Shown here in pieces: positions 1-12,590 of a stretch of 64,000 nt of DNA. Where the stretch lies: NCBI RefSeq assembly GCF_964340395.1, contig NC_135564.1:3387861-3451860 (forward strand). Reading direction: 5' to 3'. Position 1 is the stretch's first letter. Each line of letters opens with the position of its first letter. The notes under the pieces were generated by a model. The model was not told the DNA's origin and did not search any database. It saw only the letters and a program-made list of their open reading frames with translations. Origin of the DNA: Glandiceps talaboti (lineage: Eukaryota > Hemichordata > Enteropneusta > Spengelidae). The translations under genes were made by a program, and so were the position numbers.

Positions 1-202
1 ACTTATCAGATTTACATTCAGGGTATTTGCTAACTTTTCTATCTCGAAAAGTTTTATCGATTTTACTACGTTTTCAAGGGTAATGTGAAACGGTAATGAG
101 TTTGCACGCCATCTGAAGGTGAAATGTCGCGTGAAAATACATTACTTGTCTTTGCACTGACTCAGTCAATTGCTAAGTGTTATTTCGATTGACTGATGAA
201 GT
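1..202. other. Left edge, no feature seen
   Basis: AT-rich sequence before the first SINE. Neither strand shows a coding frame, RNA gene or clear repeat. Confidence 0.5.
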
Positions 203-545
203 CATGATGGTCGAATGGTTAGAGTAGTTGGCTTGGAATCTGCACGTTGTTGGTTCGAGCCTTGCCACTGCCGTCTGTTTTTGAATGGCTAACGTCCGTT
301 AGCTAGATTTGAACCATGATTTGAACCATGCCTCTGTCAACCCAACTTTATAGTTGGGGATCTGATAGAACAGAGGACTTCAATCTCATGCACCTTAATG
401 GCCGCAGCTTTGGGATTGTATGGCCCCCAGGGAGTTGAAAAAACTAAAAATGGGTGGTTGTGCCGTTATTAGTCTTTGCTAGCTATAGAGTCAATAGGTG
501 TGAAATGTTTTGAGAAGTGTGTGTTGGAAAGAGCGTAACATTACC
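203..545 (+). mobile_element. tRNA-derived SINE, copy 1
   Basis: The 5' part looks like a degenerate tRNA. An A-box-like TGGTCGAATGG lies at 208-218 and a B-box-like GGTTCGAGCC at 252-261, the spacing of an internal RNA polymerase III promoter. The following non-tRNA body aligns by eye, block by block, with a second copy at 53857-54217: the GGCTTGGAATCT block, the TGCCGT-TGTTT block, a TTTATA-GGGGA-CTG block, a CAGGGAGTTGA-like block and a CTATAGAGTC-like block near the end. No acceptor-stem pairing or CCA end is visible, so it is not a working tRNA gene. No target-site duplication was found for this copy. The 3' limit is approximate. Confidence 0.7.
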
Positions 546-771
546 GAGGCTTGTTATTATATATAGACAGAGATCACCATCCGTCGATGGTTACCAACTT
601 GAAATTAGTATGTACCTTCCAATGCCTCAAGGTTTTAAGTAATTTTCACCACTGAAACTAATCTATTCAAAGGAAGAAATCATTGTAAGGGTTTGTAAAG
701 TAGAAATTCATGGTATTTTTGTCTTTCCATTTGATTTATCTTGATAGTATTATTTCCATTTTCTGTTGCAG
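546..771 (+). other. Upstream part of the first gene (intron and possible 5' exon)
   Basis: A pyrimidine-rich stretch ending in TTTTCTGTTGCAG (AG at 770-771) is a good splice acceptor for the exon that follows. A GTAAGG at 685 could be a donor, leaving a short 87-nt intron, but the true upstream exon may also lie outside the window. No TATA box or other promoter element stands out. Confidence 0.4.
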
Positions 772-848
772 TCAGAGGGCCGCTGTAGATCTCTTTGAAA
801 CAGTTGTGAATCTCACATCGTTTCAATTAACTTTCCAAGAGAGTGACC

Positions 849-1544
849 ATGGACACGGACGACGAAAATCTGAACGTAACATTAGACAGAGATATGCTGC
901 GAGATCTGTCATTGGAAGTTGAGGGTTTCAACAGCACTCCAAAATTACTGTCTTTGAGATCACGTACCACGTGCACATCGTTGGATTGGTTCAATGAGGG
1001 AAAGTCTAATGCAGCCGATACACCACCATCGAGTGCCCCTAAACAAAAATGGAACAGTCCCAGCCAACAAAGCAATCGAAGACGCATCATTTCCCGACAA
1101 TTTGTGAGTAAACTGAGGCGGGAAAAGGCGCCAACGCCACCAGAATTACAGAGCAATAAGTGTACACTGCATACGAAAAGGACGCCGCCACGCGACCTGT
1201 TATATTTTAATGCGTCGCGGCGTTTTGACAACCAAGAAAGTAGTCATTTTCCACCCCTGACTACAGAATTTCACCAGGCAGGACGAGACATGCGCAGAGT
1301 AAAGACTCACAATGACATAGACACTAGCCGCACCCTGATACCACAAATGAGAAGTTCCATGCCACAAGGAGAGAATTACACTTCCAACGTGGAATACTAC
1401 AAATTTAGTGACTTTTACAACACTCAGGACAATCAAAGAAGAAGTGATAACGACAACAACACCCCTTGTTACTATGGTAACAATGTGGGAGTAGACAAGA
1501 TGACGTATGTACTGAATTGGTTGTATCAAAGTACGAACACATAA
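849..1544 (+). CDS. Unrecognised 231-aa protein, probably in a terminal exon
   Basis: I do not recognise this protein family. The frame runs 231 codons from ATG 849 to TAA 1542-1544. The start is well supported: the context GACCATGG is a strong Kozak match, and an in-frame TAA at 828-830 lies in the same exon, downstream of the acceptor at 770-771. The protein is hydrophilic, rich in Asn, Ser, Thr and Arg, and probably largely disordered. It has five Ser/Thr-Pro sites (T30, T58, S70, T96, T112), possible targets of proline-directed kinases, and basic clusters at 77-79 and 88-93. The only hydrophobic stretch is a short segment near the C-terminus (MTYVLNWLY) that could form an amphipathic helix. 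No signal peptide or membrane segment is visible. A 3' UTR with an ATTAAA signal follows. Chance openness is unlikely at this length in AT-rich DNA but not excluded. Confidence 0.65.
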   Translation: MDTDDENLNVTLDRDMLRDLSLEVEGFNSTPKLLSLRSRTTCTSLDWFNEGKSNAADTPPSSAPKQKWNSPSQQSNRRRIISRQFVSKLRREKAPTPPELQSNKCTLHTKRTPPRDLLYFNASRRFDNQESSHFPPLTTEFHQAGRDMRRVKTHNDIDTSRTLIPQMRSSMPQGENYTSNVEYYKFSDFYNTQDNQRRSDNDNNTPCYYGNNVGVDKMTYVLNWLYQSTNT

Positions 1545-1935
1545 CCCATGTTTCAACATATTTTTGAAAACCGAATGTTGTTCAGACTGAACTTGCAGAC
1601 TACATTTAAAAGTGAGTGTCGTGGACACGAAAATTTTAATTATTCTCTCAGCGTTCAAACTCATGGATTTTGGTGCTACAAATTTGACCGAGTTGAAGTC
1701 TACGGCAGGGCAAACTTGGAATCATTAAAATGTATCCAATGCTTGTGTTGTCTTGCGAAATAGTTAAACATTTCATATCTGTTGAATGTACAGTTGATAT
1801 CCATCTATGCTATGTACATATAGACCTCTATCTATTCTTTGTTATGAATATTATGTATCAATTTGTTAATTGAGACACAATATATTTGTATAATAGAGGC
1901 AATATGCGAATTAAAGTGGCCATAAGGATGAGGAT
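1545..1935 (+). other. 3' UTR of the first gene
   Basis: AT-rich, non-coding sequence from the stop codon to just past the ATTAAA signal at 1910-1915. The cleavage site is inferred to be about 15-30 nt after the signal, which would place it inside the left end of the neighbouring foldback element. Confidence 0.45.
1910..1915 (+). terminator. Poly(A) signal ATTAAA
   Basis: ATTAAA is the commonest variant of AATAAA. A GT/T-rich stretch (TGGTGTTTATTTTGG, then a T run) begins about 22 nt downstream, where a downstream element is expected. It is the best candidate before the element at 1915-2223, and it overlaps that element's TTAA flank. Confidence 0.5.
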
Positions 1936-2227
1936 ATGGTGTTTATTTTGGATTTTTTTAAATCTATAAAACAATTTTATTCCTACTTGAAAAATCAATG
2001 TGAAATAATTTTAACCAAGTCTGTGTTTGTAACTCAATATATTGCAAAAAGCTCAAAAAATGTGTAAAAAGTTTATTATACGCATATAACAAACATTTTA
2101 CACTTGTATTAATCTATTGCAATTTAATGAGTTACAAAGAAGAACTAGGAAGCCATGATAAAATTATTTTATATAAATTAAAAAATCCAAGATAAATACA
2201 CAATCCTCATCCATATGACCACTTTAA
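1911..2227. mobile_element. Foldback MITE flanked by TTAA
   Basis: The element at 1915-2223 (309 bp) is an imperfect palindrome over nearly its whole length. The left terminus AGTGGCCATAAGGATGAGG mirrors the right terminus CCTCATCCATATGACCACT. The arms continue inward with matching blocks (TTGGATTTTTT / AAAAAATCCAA) and a central pair (TTTGTAACTCA / TGAGTTACAAA). Both ends are flanked by TTAA (1911-1914 and 2224-2227), the target duplication typical of piggyBac-type elements. No transposase is encoded, so it is non-autonomous. A diverged relative appears at 7068-7302. Confidence 0.75.
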
Positions 2228-4094
2228 AGATCTTTGTATTGACGACTGATGAAGTGATATACGTAGTATTTGTGTTGATATTAGGATAAGCAATCCACAT
2301 ATATCGTAAGAGTTGTCAACTTTTCTACGCGTCGATCTCACACTCAGTTTATCAATTGAAATCACCATGAATACATGTACATAGCTCTTGAAATGGTATT
2401 TTTGTGTTCCTTTTGTCAGTATGTTTATTTATACTAGCTTCATCATCCTGTTGATTTTGTTTTAAGTCGATTTATGCTTTTTATCCTATTTCTATGTACT
2501 ATTTGCACTTTATAGATTAGCCAACGCGGGTTCAATACAAATGTGGTCATACGACATTTGAAATGCCCAACAACTCACCCCCACCGGAAAAAAAATTAAA
2601 AAAAGGGAGTAAAAAACCTTAGCCCCCGGAATCACGCGAGACTTCACGGTCATCTGTGATTTGGCTTGGATTGGAACACTTATTTCAAAAGATGACGAAA
2701 ACCTTTCACTTCTAGATAACTAAAATAAAAAGATTCGACTTTGTTCGTCTAGTTTTACTACTTAATTGGCCGTGTCAAGGGGAATACGGAAAACATTTCT
2801 AAGAAGTAAAGTTCTGAAAGCTTGTGAGCTCAACTAAGCTTACCATTAAAATGGGGCGTATTTTTACTTGATGAACAAACAGTATTAAGGACAGAGCGAT
2901 GACGGAGGATGAACTTTTATTTATTTGGATTTCAAAAGAAAAGCTCTCCAGATGAAGGTCTATGTGTATGATGTCGACATTAACAATGTCAAAATACGAA
3001 TTACTCTTGTTAAAGATGAATTACGTTTTGATATGCGATGTATTTGGTGTGTAAAGTCTCAGAGTAAATGGTGATGTAAATAAACCATGTATACTATTAT
3101 AACCGAATACATTAATCTCTTTTGTTGTTTTTTTAGCCACTCCCTTTCTTCTCAGTGTTGCAGAATTAGAAATGAACAGCGCCCAGCAGTGATTAACATT
3201 ATGGAAGTCAATACATGCTTCATGAATAACGTTCAAAAACAGAATCACAGCCAAAGCCCACAGTCTCTAATTTCGTTAAACATTGCAGATTTCTGATATT
3301 ATTAAGTTGGGGGGGGGGGATAACTTGGACCAGATATATTAGATACAAGCAATGAGTAGTGACAGTTCCGACAGTGGAGGGGAGAGAACAAACATTGGAA
3401 ATTCGATGCCCCCTCCCAGGCTGATGTTGCGTGAAACATATGAGTAACACCACACCCGTCTTGACTAAACTGACTCCCTCTGAAACCCACCATGAACTTG
3501 GTCCCATTTAAGGTTGATTTAGACAGGTTTCACACTCAGACTACAAAGTAATCGACCGCTAGCTGGCATGTACATGCCAACATGTATATGAGACATACGT
3601 TATTTGTGATGTGTGAGAAATTGTCATGTATCCTAGTTCCGGGATGGTACTAGTGGTCAGTTCTGGTTGAGGTGTGCAGCCAATACTGCCAATCCTAGAC
3701 CCCATTTTAACCAAAAATCAATACCCACATATGAGATCATTCAGCGTTTACGATGTAAGAAGATCTCACATTTTAGACCAAAGTATATTTGCAGTAGTTC
3801 TATAGTAAGGAAATAGGATTGCAAAATCTCTCTTGTATTTTTCCCTCAGGGGGAGCGACATTTTAGGGACAATTAATTAAATAGCACAGTTATGATTTGC
3901 TATTTAGTATATAAATGATTTTAGACCAAGCAAAATCCAAACTAATGTAGACTCCATTTTAGAATCTTCAGCTCTAAAAAAACATTTTAGATCAAAGGGT
4001 AGAAAACACATCACAAAGACCAGCACATATAAGTATAGTCAAATCGAGGGAGTATCTCCCCCCCCCCACCCTGCACCCCTGACTCCTAGTCTAA
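2228..4094. other. Intergenic, no gene seen
   Basis: AT-rich DNA with only short chance frames. It contains a run of 11 G at 3309-3319 and a C run near 4060-4069. No homology or RNA structure is recognised. Confidence 0.5.
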
Positions 4095-4096
4095 CG

Positions 4097-4224
4097 TATA
4101 ATTTTTCTCGGTTACCCAGATCCTCGCCGCTGGGGGCTCTGCCTACGAGACCTCTCGTTTGGGGAGGTCTCAAAGGCATAGCCCCAGCGGCGAGAGTCTG
4201 GGTAATCGAGACTATAAAAGTATA
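4097..4224. mobile_element. Foldback (hairpin) element
   Basis: The left arm 4107-4154 and right arm 4164-4210 are imperfect reverse complements over about 47 bp (for example TTACCCAGA / TCTGGGTAA and CTCGCCGCTGGGG / CCCCAGCGGCGAG) around a loop of about 9 nt. AT-rich extensions outside (TATAATTTTT / AAAAGTATA) also pair loosely. It is more GC-rich than its surroundings, which suggests an inserted MITE. No certain target duplication was found. Confidence 0.6.
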
Positions 4225-4404
4225 ATCGTCTCCGTTGGAAGTTACGCATTTCCATCATTGTCACAGAACATACTTAGTAGATAGCGCCTCCAAGTGCCCA
4301 GTGTGTACCTTCTTTTGTCATAATTGTAGATGTCTAATTAATTATTTTCATATATTTTTTCATGGATGATAAATTTTCCCTCTTCACTGCATATTCAAAT
4401 TTAG

Positions 4405-4490
<86 letters not shown>

Positions 4491-4581
4491 CTGTCTATTT
4501 GCTTGCATGCATGCATGCATGCATTCGTGTGCGTGCGTGCGTATGTATGTATTTATTTATTTGTTCGTTCGTTCGTTCGTT

Positions 4582-4644
<63 letters not shown>
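4405..4644 (+). repeat. Compound microsatellite (GTCT)n-(GCAT)n-(GTGC)n-(GTTC)n-(GT)n
   Basis: (GTCT)n at 4405-4496, GCAT units to about 4524, GTGC and GTAT units to about 4551, GTTC units at 4563-4584 and (GT)n to 4644. Successive units differ by one or two bases, as expected of slippage with point mutation. The open frames across it on both strands are artefacts. Confidence 0.97.
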
Positions 4645-4646
<2 letters not shown>

Positions 4647-7067
4647 CCTAATTTCCTAGTTGTTGCGGGTAAATTTAACCGAGGGAAAAGCCAGTCATAT
4701 TCATCCAACAACGAGGATACTAATATAAGCAGTGTGTGTGAGAGAGTCGACGAGTCGAAGTGGATGGCAGCTCGGATGATCTTTAACAGAGTTGACAGTG
4801 TCTGGTCAGTCATGGTGGAATCTACTTGAATTTGAGTTCACTGACATTATGTAAATGTCAGGGGTCACTAGTGGTCTCTTCCCTGATTTCATCAGTTGAG
4901 AATTGTTATTTCCTTTTCAGCATCTAGGAGACACAGCCCTATTTCTCCTTGACTTCCATTCATGTTAGTGGAATGTCAATATTTTGACCGACATACCATC
5001 ATTGTATACATCGTGTAAGATCATAGGCTGGTTCTAAATATCCTCTTCACTGCTCTGCATCAGATAGTTGCAACCATGTACTTGACCACCGATGCTATCT
5101 ACTATTGATTGCAGGATTTAAGTAGATTTTAGAACTTTTCAAGTTGTTTTTTGTTTTCTCACGATACAAATAAAATGTCACCATTGCTCATTCATGTATG
5201 TTCCATTAGTGTTACTCTAATACGGCGTTAGTAATCTAAGGGAAGCAAGACTTAGTTCATCGACATGTGTAGAATTATGCAGTAGCAGTGAACAGCGCAA
5301 TACTTAGTCGCATCACTGCCTTGTGTATAATCGTCTATAATACCATCTGTATTCTTGACAATATCTCAAAGAACCATGCTCAGCACTAATCCAGTGATGT
5401 ACTTATTTTTGGTTGTTGTAAAATATACTTTTAATACAAATTACACACTTGAAAAGTAGCATATGTTTTATAGATCATATCATTAGTTATTTGCGTTTTT
5501 CTCTCAACTGTACATGGATACTACAGAAAGCGTTGTCGAATGTGATAACAGGGTAATCAAATATTGAAACCCGTCATCGAAAACTAAAAACCAGCAGGTT
5601 GCCAGACATGAGATTCATTACTACATGTAACCATAGGCATGTAGTTTCATTTCTATTTGGTATACATGAAAGCTAGATAGAACAATAATGACCGTTGGTT
5701 TTTGAATCGGAAGACTTACTGCCTTACAACCTTACTTTGGTAAGATTCAAAAACCAACTTATAGCCTCTATAGTCTAGACTACGCTGTCCATAACATATA
5801 CATTTAGCTTTACAGTACAATATGATACTACTCTGTCAGAATTTACACTGTGTAGAGTCTTATCGGCGTCTCCATTGAACTTCGTTGTGCAAAGGCATTT
5901 AGACCATACATACCACGCGTTGTTTCACATCAACAGTTAATATTAGGTTGCCCATCAACTTGCTGTCATTTCAGTAAAGAATTCTCTGAATGAAGGAGGT
6001 CACCTTCTGGCGAAAGATTGATCTATTAGAAAATTATGAACAGTATGGAATTCCTGTAAATTCCATCTCAGTCAGGAAGTGTGGGGAGAATATCCCATTC
6101 GTGACATTGACAAGATTCCATTTCATTACCCTGTTGATTCCATGCATGTTCCGAGTTAGTGGATAGTTGAGAATCACATTGATACACTTTTTTTTTAGAT
6201 AAATGTGACATTGAAATGTACTTGTAAATCCACAGTAGTTTTTTTTACTTGTTTTGCTGAAGTATCTTAGTGCAGTATTAAGGTGACTTACAATTATTTT
6301 TAATGGTCGACTCTGTGCGTACACCACTAATGAAGTTAATTACAAAGGAATGTTCTTGTAGCTGATAAAAAGTTATTGTGGATATCATTTTGAAAAAGAG
6401 AATGTTAGATCCAAAACGTCGGTGCAATAGGTCGGATCTGGGATAGTGGGCCGATTGGGGGGGGGGGGGAGGGGCGAGGTTATAGGACTATGGTTGCTTG
6501 GTACAACCCGCGAAAAAACAACGATGTGTTTGCTTGAATGAAGAAAGCATGGGAAAGATTTCACGCAATGACAATATTAGGCAAAAACAACAATACAACT
6601 GATACAAAAACACCAGGGAGTGCATCTGATGTAGGTTCAGGCAACATCAGTTTGTTTATAACTGTGGAAGTTAAAATGTAACAGTAACACTTGTACTCAA
6701 TGTTATAACATGTAGCATTCTATCAGTAAACAGAGTTGTGGGATCCTGTCTCCTGTGGTGGTTGTTCTTTGTTAAGTTACCGTCACTAATTTCATCGTAC
6801 GTCTTTGCATTGAACTTGTCTCACTTCTGCTTATCACGAGCAAGCAAACGCACCGGTGTTTTTTACAGATTGTAATTGACAATATTGCACGTAATAAAAG
6901 TATAAACTGCATATTAAATGCCGGGGAAACGTTTGTAGTTGGTTTAACTAAGGGCACATTCTTCAGGAGACACCATCATTACTAACTTGAAGGTTAGTAG
7001 TAAGAATGTGATGTTCAGACACAAGTCAAAGTTCGAGTCATTCATCAATTTATGTTAGATTGATATT
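4645..7067. other. Intergenic, no gene seen
   Basis: No supported coding region. It contains a hairpin at 5694-5758 (listed separately) and a G run near 6457-6468. Confidence 0.5.
5694..5758. repeat. 15-bp perfect inverted repeat
   Basis: GTTGGTTTTTGAATC at 5694-5708 is exactly complementary to GATTCAAAAACCAAC at 5744-5758, with a 35-nt loop. It could be a remnant of a small foldback element. No function is indicated. Confidence 0.6.
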
Positions 7068-7302
7068 CATAAAATGGGGTTATTTTTGGATCTTTCGTCA
7101 ATGAAACAACTGTACATGAAAAACCCATCTGAAACAATATAGTCGAAGTCCGTTTGTAACTCAATAAATTGCAAAAACAACTAGAAAAGGTGTAACATGT
7201 TTGTTATTGTACGTACAGGAAGTGATTTGTAGACAACTGGGTAAACACAAAAATAAAGTTGTTTTGTTTTGCGAATCCAAAATATTACCCATTTGGTCAC
7301 TG
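7068..7302. mobile_element. Diverged foldback element related to the one at 1915-2223
   Basis: The left part (ATAAAATGGGGTTATTTTTGG) is roughly mirrored at the right (CCAAAATATTACCCATTTGG). The inner block GTTTGTAACTCAATAAATTG at 7152 is shared almost exactly with the foldback element at 1915-2223 at a similar distance from the end, followed by a loosely matching GTGTAA...GTTTGTTAT...ACG block. No TTAA flank remains visible. The limits are approximate. Confidence 0.5.
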
Positions 7303-7684
7303 TAAGTAGCGTTAAACAGAAGACGACAAATATGTTTACCAAAAGTTTTGGCGCCAGTCCTATCCACTTGACCGATAGGTCTGAACCTATGACGTGTAAC
7401 TTGCAAAGAATGTTGAATGGTAACATCTGGCATGAAACCTTTGAAAGATTTTAAAAACAGTCACAAGTAGGCAGCCAATATTGAGACTATTGAATTTTAA
7501 TTTAGAAGTATCTTGAGAACATTTGCTGGTGATGTTGTTGTTAGTCAAAACAGACTTACACAAGTACGATGATGTGACGCAAAATTAACACAGCAACACA
7601 AACCTACTCGAAGTAGAGAATTTGAATTCTGTTATTGTGGCAGGCTGTCGGTTGTAGTTTACGCTAATTACCAGACATATTATC

Positions 7685-7824
7685 AATACTACCTGTGTAT
7701 GGAATGGAACACGGATATCGATAGAACACCAACACTACCTGTGTATGGAATAGAACACTGTTAGCGATAGAACTCCAACACTACCTGTGTATGGAATAGA
7801 ACACTGTTAGCGATAGAACTCCAA
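7685..7824 (+). repeat. 46-bp minisatellite, three copies
   Basis: Units start at 7685, 7731 and 7777, each opening with AA(C/T)ACTACCTGTGTATGG. Copies 2 and 3 are identical over nearly the full unit; copy 1 differs at several positions. This is a local tandem duplication without coding content. Confidence 0.9.
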
Positions 7825-10267
7825 CAACTAAAACAAATGTTTCAATACCGAAAAACTGTCAATTGCAAAAAAGTATAGTTTTGCTTCGCAATGGACTTGT
7901 AGCCTTTCATATATAAAATAAAGACTCGTAATATCGCTGTAAACTATAATTTAAAATTGACTATTCTGGTCGTGTAAGTATACCTAAATCGCGCTATGTG
8001 TAAGAGTCGCCACTTGTATTTAATTAAGCAATTAATATTGGTACTCAGTCATTGCCTAATTCCTCACGGATTTCTGGTTACGATTTGAAAGGAAGTTGCA
8101 CCAGTAATAAATAAGAAAGGGTAGGTGGGATTGTAATCTTCGGGCAATTGAAGTTAAAGGTTTGATTTCTGGCAGATGCCATGCATGTACAAATGAAAAA
8201 ATTGTGAACAACATTGCATTGCTTGTGACCATGCCAAGTCGTATATATAATGATCTTAATTTCTCTCCAACCTTTTGAACACTTCCTTTCTCACCTTCTC
8301 AACATGATTGAAATGTTTATCTGTGCAAGCATTGCCATTGGAATCGTAACTCCTGCCTACAAGGCACATCAACACGTGTTTACGAGGTAGACTGCATTTA
8401 AGTGACATTACCCACTCTGTACATAATATTTTAGATACTCCTGCAGCTCTCAACTAAAACATGGGACGGCTGTAGATTCACCCGTAGGACAGCACAACGA
8501 GGGGGGTATGTGGAATCACATGCAGAACTGCACTGTTTTGAGTTTATGCAGTTATCAATTCTTCATAATATCAGAATTAGACACCAGAATGCTTTCTGGT
8601 GTTCGTCCAAACAATGTAACTGACACTTTCTTTTGATAATCCTACTTTACATTCATGTTTGCATTACTTTGCGTATCGCGGGATGAGGAGATCATGGAAA
8701 TGGGAGACAATGTAATATTTACTAACGTGGAGATGATAGACACCTATTAAGCACAGTTCTGGTCACTGACCGTACATCACCATGTGTATGTTGATATATC
8801 AATATGGACATGGATAACATAACGGTGAAACAGACATATGGCAATTGATGAAACCAGAACACGCATCAGTTGTTTATTTTATTTCCTGTACATGTGCCAC
8901 ATTTTAATACTGAGTGTGAGAAGTACAATGCGCTGAAGGCGTTTAAATCGATAATAAGCGAGAGTGGTGAATACAAAGTGAGTCAAGGCCAGCTACTTGT
9001 ACCAAAACTGAAGTCGAGAAATGCCATTTCAATTGTATATGCATGTTTGTAATTTATCTCTTAGATAGTAGCCCTCGTAAACTTTATGAATCAATATTAA
9101 TAATGCATATCTATTAATGTTTCATGTGTTTTTGTTCAATAATTCGATATCTCATGAAATAATAACATCTGTTATTTCAACATCTGCATCAATAATTCAT
9201 CAATTTTAGTAATATACCTAATATTTCGAAATTAAATCGAACATGAACCAAGAGTAATATAAGGCAAAATGATCAGTATAAATGGATCATTGTATGTTGC
9301 TATGGTAACGACATTTTTTCGAAGATGTTTTCTTCAAAGTTTTTTTATCATGCTGCAATGGTGAAATCAATATAATTTTCGTTTACTTCAACACCTCAAA
9401 ACATTTCACTGACCAACAAAACTTATATGTTATAGAGACTCTAACTTGCAATCAATAATATATGATGAATAAAAATGATATATTTTAACCAAAATTGATG
9501 AAAGCGGTAAATATTGAATTTATGGCATGTAACGTTATGATGGTTCGTCTATATATATATATCAGATTGGCCAATGATCAGCCAACTATAATAACAGTAA
9601 TACAATGAAAATAAGAAGATTACAAAAAACATTGTCTGGCTCGGCAACATTCATACAAACATGGTTACATTTTGTCAGGCATGATACATGACAAATTATG
9701 TTGGCTTGGTGTTTCACTAATGCCACATAATGTACAAAGATAGACACATTTAATTCCAACTAACAATAACACAGACACAACACACACAGTAGGATCCTTT
9801 ACCCAATCACATTGAAAAGCGATAAGCAGCGCTATTCTTTCACAGTGCAGTAGAAACAGGCTTCTAATGAAAACATTCTACATGGATTTGATGATTTCAA
9901 TGGCTTCAATTCTTTACTTTCCAAATGATAATCAACATGGTACCCTGTCTACTTTACATCCCCCCACTGTACGTGGTACCTACATAATTGTCTATTTCCC
10001 ATTTGAAATTGTCTGTGTGTAAAGATCTGTCACATGAGTTAAACACCACGGCAACAACATTTTTCCTCTCAATACCTTAGCCAGACGATGATTTATTTTT
10101 ACTGTCACGTCTCCATTGTGTACTATTTCCATTGAAAAATCGACGTTTGCTATTTCCGAGTTTCATTATGTAGATCACATGCGAGTTTTATCTTTGGTAA
10201 TTACCAACATGGTATTTTGTCATGTTTTCAAGATTTTGCTCAAGTGCAGTTGAAAGAAGTTTGAATG
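7825..10267. other. Intergenic, no gene seen
   Basis: AT-rich. Short open frames on both strands lack homology, splice context or composition that would support them. Confidence 0.5.
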
Positions 10268-10278
10268 GTGTGTGTGTT

Positions 10279-10334
<56 letters not shown>

Positions 10335-10408
10335 CGCGCGCGTGTATGTATGTGTATACTTATCTGTGGTATGTGTGTGTGTGTGTATGCGCGCGCGTGT
10401 GTGCGCCC
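10268..10408 (+). repeat. (GT)n microsatellite with GC-alternating segments
   Basis: Long GT run to about 10330, then GCGTGCGCGCGCGTGT, GTAT units, a second GT run and GCGCGCGTGTGTGCG. Alternating purine-pyrimidine tracts of this kind can adopt Z-DNA under supercoiling. Confidence 0.95.
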
Positions 10409-12481
<2,073 letters not shown>

Positions 12482-12590
12482 ATAGCGTCAGATACAGAGA
12501 GCGAGTCAGCATGAGAGTGTAAGGAATACAGGGGTGAGCTGAGAGAGGGGAGAGAAGAGAGTGCACGAGAGACAGAGAGACAGAGAAAGA

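Noticed and set aside
203-275. Possible functional tRNA gene
   Set aside because: A- and B-box-like motifs are present, but no acceptor stem or anticodon arm pairs properly, and the sequence continues into a SINE body shared with 53857-54217.
827-1664. Long minus-strand frames opposite the first gene (134 and 154 codons)
   Set aside because: They are shadows of the plus-strand coding frame, which has the better start, stop and splice context.
4334-4813. Asp-Arg-Gln-Thr and Thr-His repeat frames
   Set aside because: Translation of the GTCT and GT microsatellite only.
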